Below the pieces are notes generated by a model. That model was not told the origin of the DNA, did not search any database, and saw only the letters and a list, made by a program, of their open reading frames with translations. The position numbers and the translations under genes were made by a program. Below, piece by piece: positions 7,431 to 8,997 of a stretch of 8,997 nt of DNA. Within the stretch, counting starts at the first letter, position 1. The number at the start of each line of letters is the position of its first letter. Origin of the DNA: Clostridium sp. UBA6758 (GTDB lineage: Bacteria > Bacillota > Clostridia > Clostridiales > Clostridiaceae); the NCBI GenBank assembly GCA_002453475.1, contig DKGY01000054.1, positions 111,042-120,038 on the forward strand. The letters are read 5' to 3'.

Positions 7431-7904
7431 CTACTTAAACTCCTTATTTATTACTGCTTCTATGGTCGCCGAATCTCTTGAAATGATCAATACTAAGTAC
7501 TTTCCTTTTACATCTAATACACGATTACTTATTATGTCATATTCTTCCGGTCTATAGCTCTTAAAACTATCGGACTGTTTTTTTATCCTTCCTTCAACTT
7601 TAACTTTTAATTGCTCTATATCTTCTTCACTCTTTGCTTTCAATACAAGGACTTCATTAGCATCCATATTGCTTTTAGGTGCATATAAAATAAAATCTTC
7701 TACTTCATTTTTGTTAATATAATATAATTTTCTTAGTTTTGAACTATCACCTACATCCATATGTTCACCATCTATAACCTGTGAAAGACTCTTTCTTAAG
7801 CTATCCATATCTGCATCCTTAACTTTAAGAACTTGATAAAGGGCTATAAATGTAATTAATACCGTTGCTATCAATATATAATAATAATTTTTATACTTCT
7901 TCAT
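7431..7904 (-). CDS. DUF4358-like membrane-anchored protein of the acetylation operon
   Basis: This is a small protein of 157 residues with a basic start, one membrane helix (about 8-25) and an extracytoplasmic domain rich in charged residues. The layout and phrases such as YAPKSNMDANEVLVLKAKSEEDIEQ and GKYLVLIISRD match what I remember of DUF4358. Its proteins are frequently found beside MBOAT/SGNH genes in Clostridia, with no established biochemical role. Its SD (TAGGAG) overlaps the stop codon of the SGNH gene, and the ATG is 9 bases past that stop, so translation is probably coupled. The MBOAT start follows 28 bases after its end. A structural or adaptor role in the acetylation complex is a guess from context; I see no catalytic motif. 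Confidence 0.75.
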   Translation of the reverse strand: MKKYKNYYYILIATVLITFIALYQVLKVKDADMDSLRKSLSQVIDGEHMDVGDSSKLRKLYYINKNEVEDFILYAPKSNMDANEVLVLKAKSEEDIEQLKVKVEGRIKKQSDSFKSYRPEEYDIISNRVLDVKGKYLVLIISRDSATIEAVINKEFK

Positions 7905-7913
7905 ATTTATCTC

Positions 7914-8702
7914 CTAATTATTTGATGTAATCCCTTGTTGTAAATAAGTTAACCATTTTAAGTAAAAATCATATTTTAAGTGAACTCCATCAGCCTCATA
8001 TAATTCATCTTTATCTCTCACCAATATATCTATATTTACATAATTAACTCCCGTTTCTTCACTTACTTCATGAGCTAGTTTTCTAAACTCATCTAAATTA
8101 GCATTAGTAAGCCTTCCATTAGTTTCTTTAGCCCTATCCATAACTGGTAGTGGGGCTTGTATGTATATATTAGTATTAGGTAGTTTTGTCTTAATATCAT
8201 TTATAAATTCTATGTAATGAGACTTAAACTTGTCTGGCCCCCCAGGTCCACCTCCATCAAATTCTATTACATCATTCATACCGTATAAAAGTACTACATT
8301 TTTGGGCTGCAAAGATACAACTTTATCTATGTTTTGTCTTCCTTTAACTACAGTGTCCCCCTTGTTACTTATTACGTTATATTGATTCACGAGCTTCATC
8401 TCCATAAGACCTTCGGTGATAGAATCTCCCATAAATACTGTATTTTCATAAAACTTATAAAAATCAATTTCTTTATCCTCTACAACAACCTCAGGCGTAT
8501 GATGCTTTTCTATTTTTGCTTCGATTACACTTAAATCAGCCTGTTCTAAATCTTTCAAGTGCTTTCTCCCTGAAAGTACCCTTTGTTTTTCATTCATGCG
8601 AACTTTTTTATTATCTATAAAGGTATGTATACCTATTGCTGCTATTATCATTACTATTATTATTCCTATAAGTGTCATAATTCGAAAACTTCTTTTTTTC
8701 AT
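7914..8702 (-). CDS. Membrane-anchored SGNH/GDSL hydrolase
   Basis: This protein of 262 residues has an N-terminal helix (about 7-29), a charged linker (30-80) and an SGNH-hydrolase domain facing outwards. Block I is MGDSITEG (91-98, nucleophile Ser94). Block II Gly is probably Gly115 in SNKGDTV. Block III is YGMND (140-144, oxyanion Asn143). Block V is DGVHL (238-242, Asp238 and His241). All four catalytic positions are present, so it should be active as an esterase or acetyltransferase on a glycan. A glycine-rich insert, GGGPGGPDKF (150-159), follows block III. The ATG has AGAGGA 7 bases upstream. It is the first gene of the operon. Either it removes acetyl groups that the MBOAT/DHHW pair adds, or it takes part in transfer; the sequence cannot decide. 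Confidence 0.9.
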   Translation of the reverse strand: MKKRSFRIMTLIGIIIVMIIAAIGIHTFIDNKKVRMNEKQRVLSGRKHLKDLEQADLSVIEAKIEKHHTPEVVVEDKEIDFYKFYENTVFMGDSITEGLMEMKLVNQYNVISNKGDTVVKGRQNIDKVVSLQPKNVVLLYGMNDVIEFDGGGPGGPDKFKSHYIEFINDIKTKLPNTNIYIQAPLPVMDRAKETNGRLTNANLDEFRKLAHEVSEETGVNYVNIDILVRDKDELYEADGVHLKYDFYLKWLTYLQQGITSNN

Positions 8703-8740
8703 GATATCTTCCTCTTCTGTCTAATATTTATCTTCCTTTA

Positions 8741-8776
8741 TCATTGTAATACAATGAATTTAATATTTGGTTACAA
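8741..8776 (-). promoter_or_regulatory. Operon promoter with an overlapping palindromic operator
   Basis: On the minus strand TTGTAA (8771-8776) is followed after exactly 17 bases by TGTATT (8748-8753), a plausible sigma-A pair with a weak -10. That -10 lies inside TCATTGTAATACAATGA (8741-8757), an 8-1-8 perfect palindrome. Transcription would start near 8741, about 40 bases before the SGNH start codon. A dimeric repressor bound to the palindrome would block polymerase. The half-site ATTGTA resembles sites used by several repressor families, so none can be named. Confidence 0.5.
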
Positions 8777-8814
8777 AATCCTTACGTTTCTAAGAATTTT
8801 CCCTTCACACAAAG

Positions 8815-8842
8815 AAACCTAAGCATAGATATACTTAGGTTT
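8815..8842. terminator. Bidirectional terminator-like hairpin
   Basis: AAACCTAAG (8815-8823) pairs with CTTAGGTTT (8834-8842) around a 10-base loop. Reading plus, seven T residues follow (8840-8846). Reading minus, the tract is TTTCTTTG. No plus-strand gene precedes it, so its likely job is to end the RNA that enters from the right edge on the minus strand, or to insulate the operon promoter just downstream. Confidence 0.65.
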
Positions 8843-8900
8843 TTTTATCATTATAATAGTATATGTTTCTCAATATGTTTATCAAGATTTTAATATTTAT

Positions 8901-8997
8901 CCGATGACTACCAGCTCTAATACTCGCATCTTCTTTAAAGTGAGAATAAAGAGCTGCTACGTCCCTGGATAACGCTTTACCCTAAAGGACAACGAGT
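8901..8997 (-). ncRNA. 3' part of a candidate pseudoknotted structured RNA, cut by the window edge
   Basis: No reading frame longer than about 50 codons crosses this stretch, and the minus-strand frames carry stops. Its base composition is clearly richer in G/C than the flanks. On the minus strand ACTCG (8997-8993) can pair with CGAGT (8926-8922), and CAGCTCT (8956-8950) with AGAGCTG (8918-8912). The order A-B-A'-B' makes an H-type pseudoknot. Inside it a hairpin CTTTA-GGG-TAAAG (8987-8975) and a possible GTCC/GGAC helix (8990-8987 with 8964-8961) also fit, though they share one base. A terminator-like hairpin lies about 60 bases downstream. It could be an independent RNA or a long leader of the acetylation operon. 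The raiA-motif RNA of Clostridia is the known family I would test first, but I cannot confirm that from memory. Confidence 0.4.

Noticed and set aside
8904..8972. Plus-strand 22-codon frame (MTTSSNTR...) near the right edge
   Set aside because: There is no SD before the ATG, and the bases are better explained by the pairing pattern of the candidate RNA.
8860..8980. Minus-strand frame reading RDVAALYSHFKEDASIRAG, a possible protein C-terminus
   Set aside because: It has an in-frame TAG a few codons upstream, degenerates into low-complexity sequence downstream, and matches no family I recognise. The RNA interpretation is preferred, though extension of the sequence would settle it.
8961..8980. 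Resemblance of CCTGGATAACGC to the TPP riboswitch 3' consensus
   Set aside because: The remaining conserved TPP elements are absent on that strand, so the similarity is too short.

Overview
The window is strongly AT-rich, has dense Shine-Dalgarno (SD) sequences, a Gram-positive T-box leader and protein families typical of Clostridia, so it most likely comes from a Clostridium-type Firmicute chromosome. No phage, plasmid or CRISPR signature is visible. Every intact gene is on the minus strand. The only plus-strand gene is a decayed remnant.

Layout from left to right: (1) 1-299 is AT-rich and non-coding and ends in a perfect hairpin. (2) 300-2193 is a two-gene stress-signalling unit, an ECF sigma factor followed by an overlapping membrane anti-sigma protein with a DUF4367 ectodomain. 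(3) 2383-4260 is the asparaginyl-tRNA synthetase gene with its terminator and a complete T-box leader whose specifier codon reads AAC (Asn). (4) 4270-4830 has no intact gene. It holds the remnant of a small membrane protein that I recognise as DUF1648-like, and a long imperfect inverted repeat. (5) 4840-8702 is a four-gene operon (SGNH/GDSL hydrolase, DUF4358 protein, MBOAT acyltransferase, DHHW/AlgJ-like protein) that by family should O-acetylate a cell-surface or secreted polysaccharide. It is preceded by a sigma-A-like promoter whose -10 lies inside a perfect 8-1-8 palindrome. (6) 8815-8997 holds a bidirectional terminator-like hairpin and the 3' part of what looks like a pseudoknotted structured RNA running in from the right edge.

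How it works together (inference): the sigma/anti-sigma pair senses an envelope signal. AsnS is controlled by uncharged tRNA-Asn through transcription attenuation. In the last operon the MBOAT protein would pass acetyl groups across the membrane to an extracytoplasmic SGNH-fold partner (the DHHW protein, perhaps also the anchored GDSL protein) that acetylates or trims the glycan. The operon is tightly packed (gaps of 9, 28 and 19 bases), which argues for one transcript. Three start codons are placed differently from the longest open frame because the SD position or family N-terminus requires it (at 1661, 5976 and 7402).
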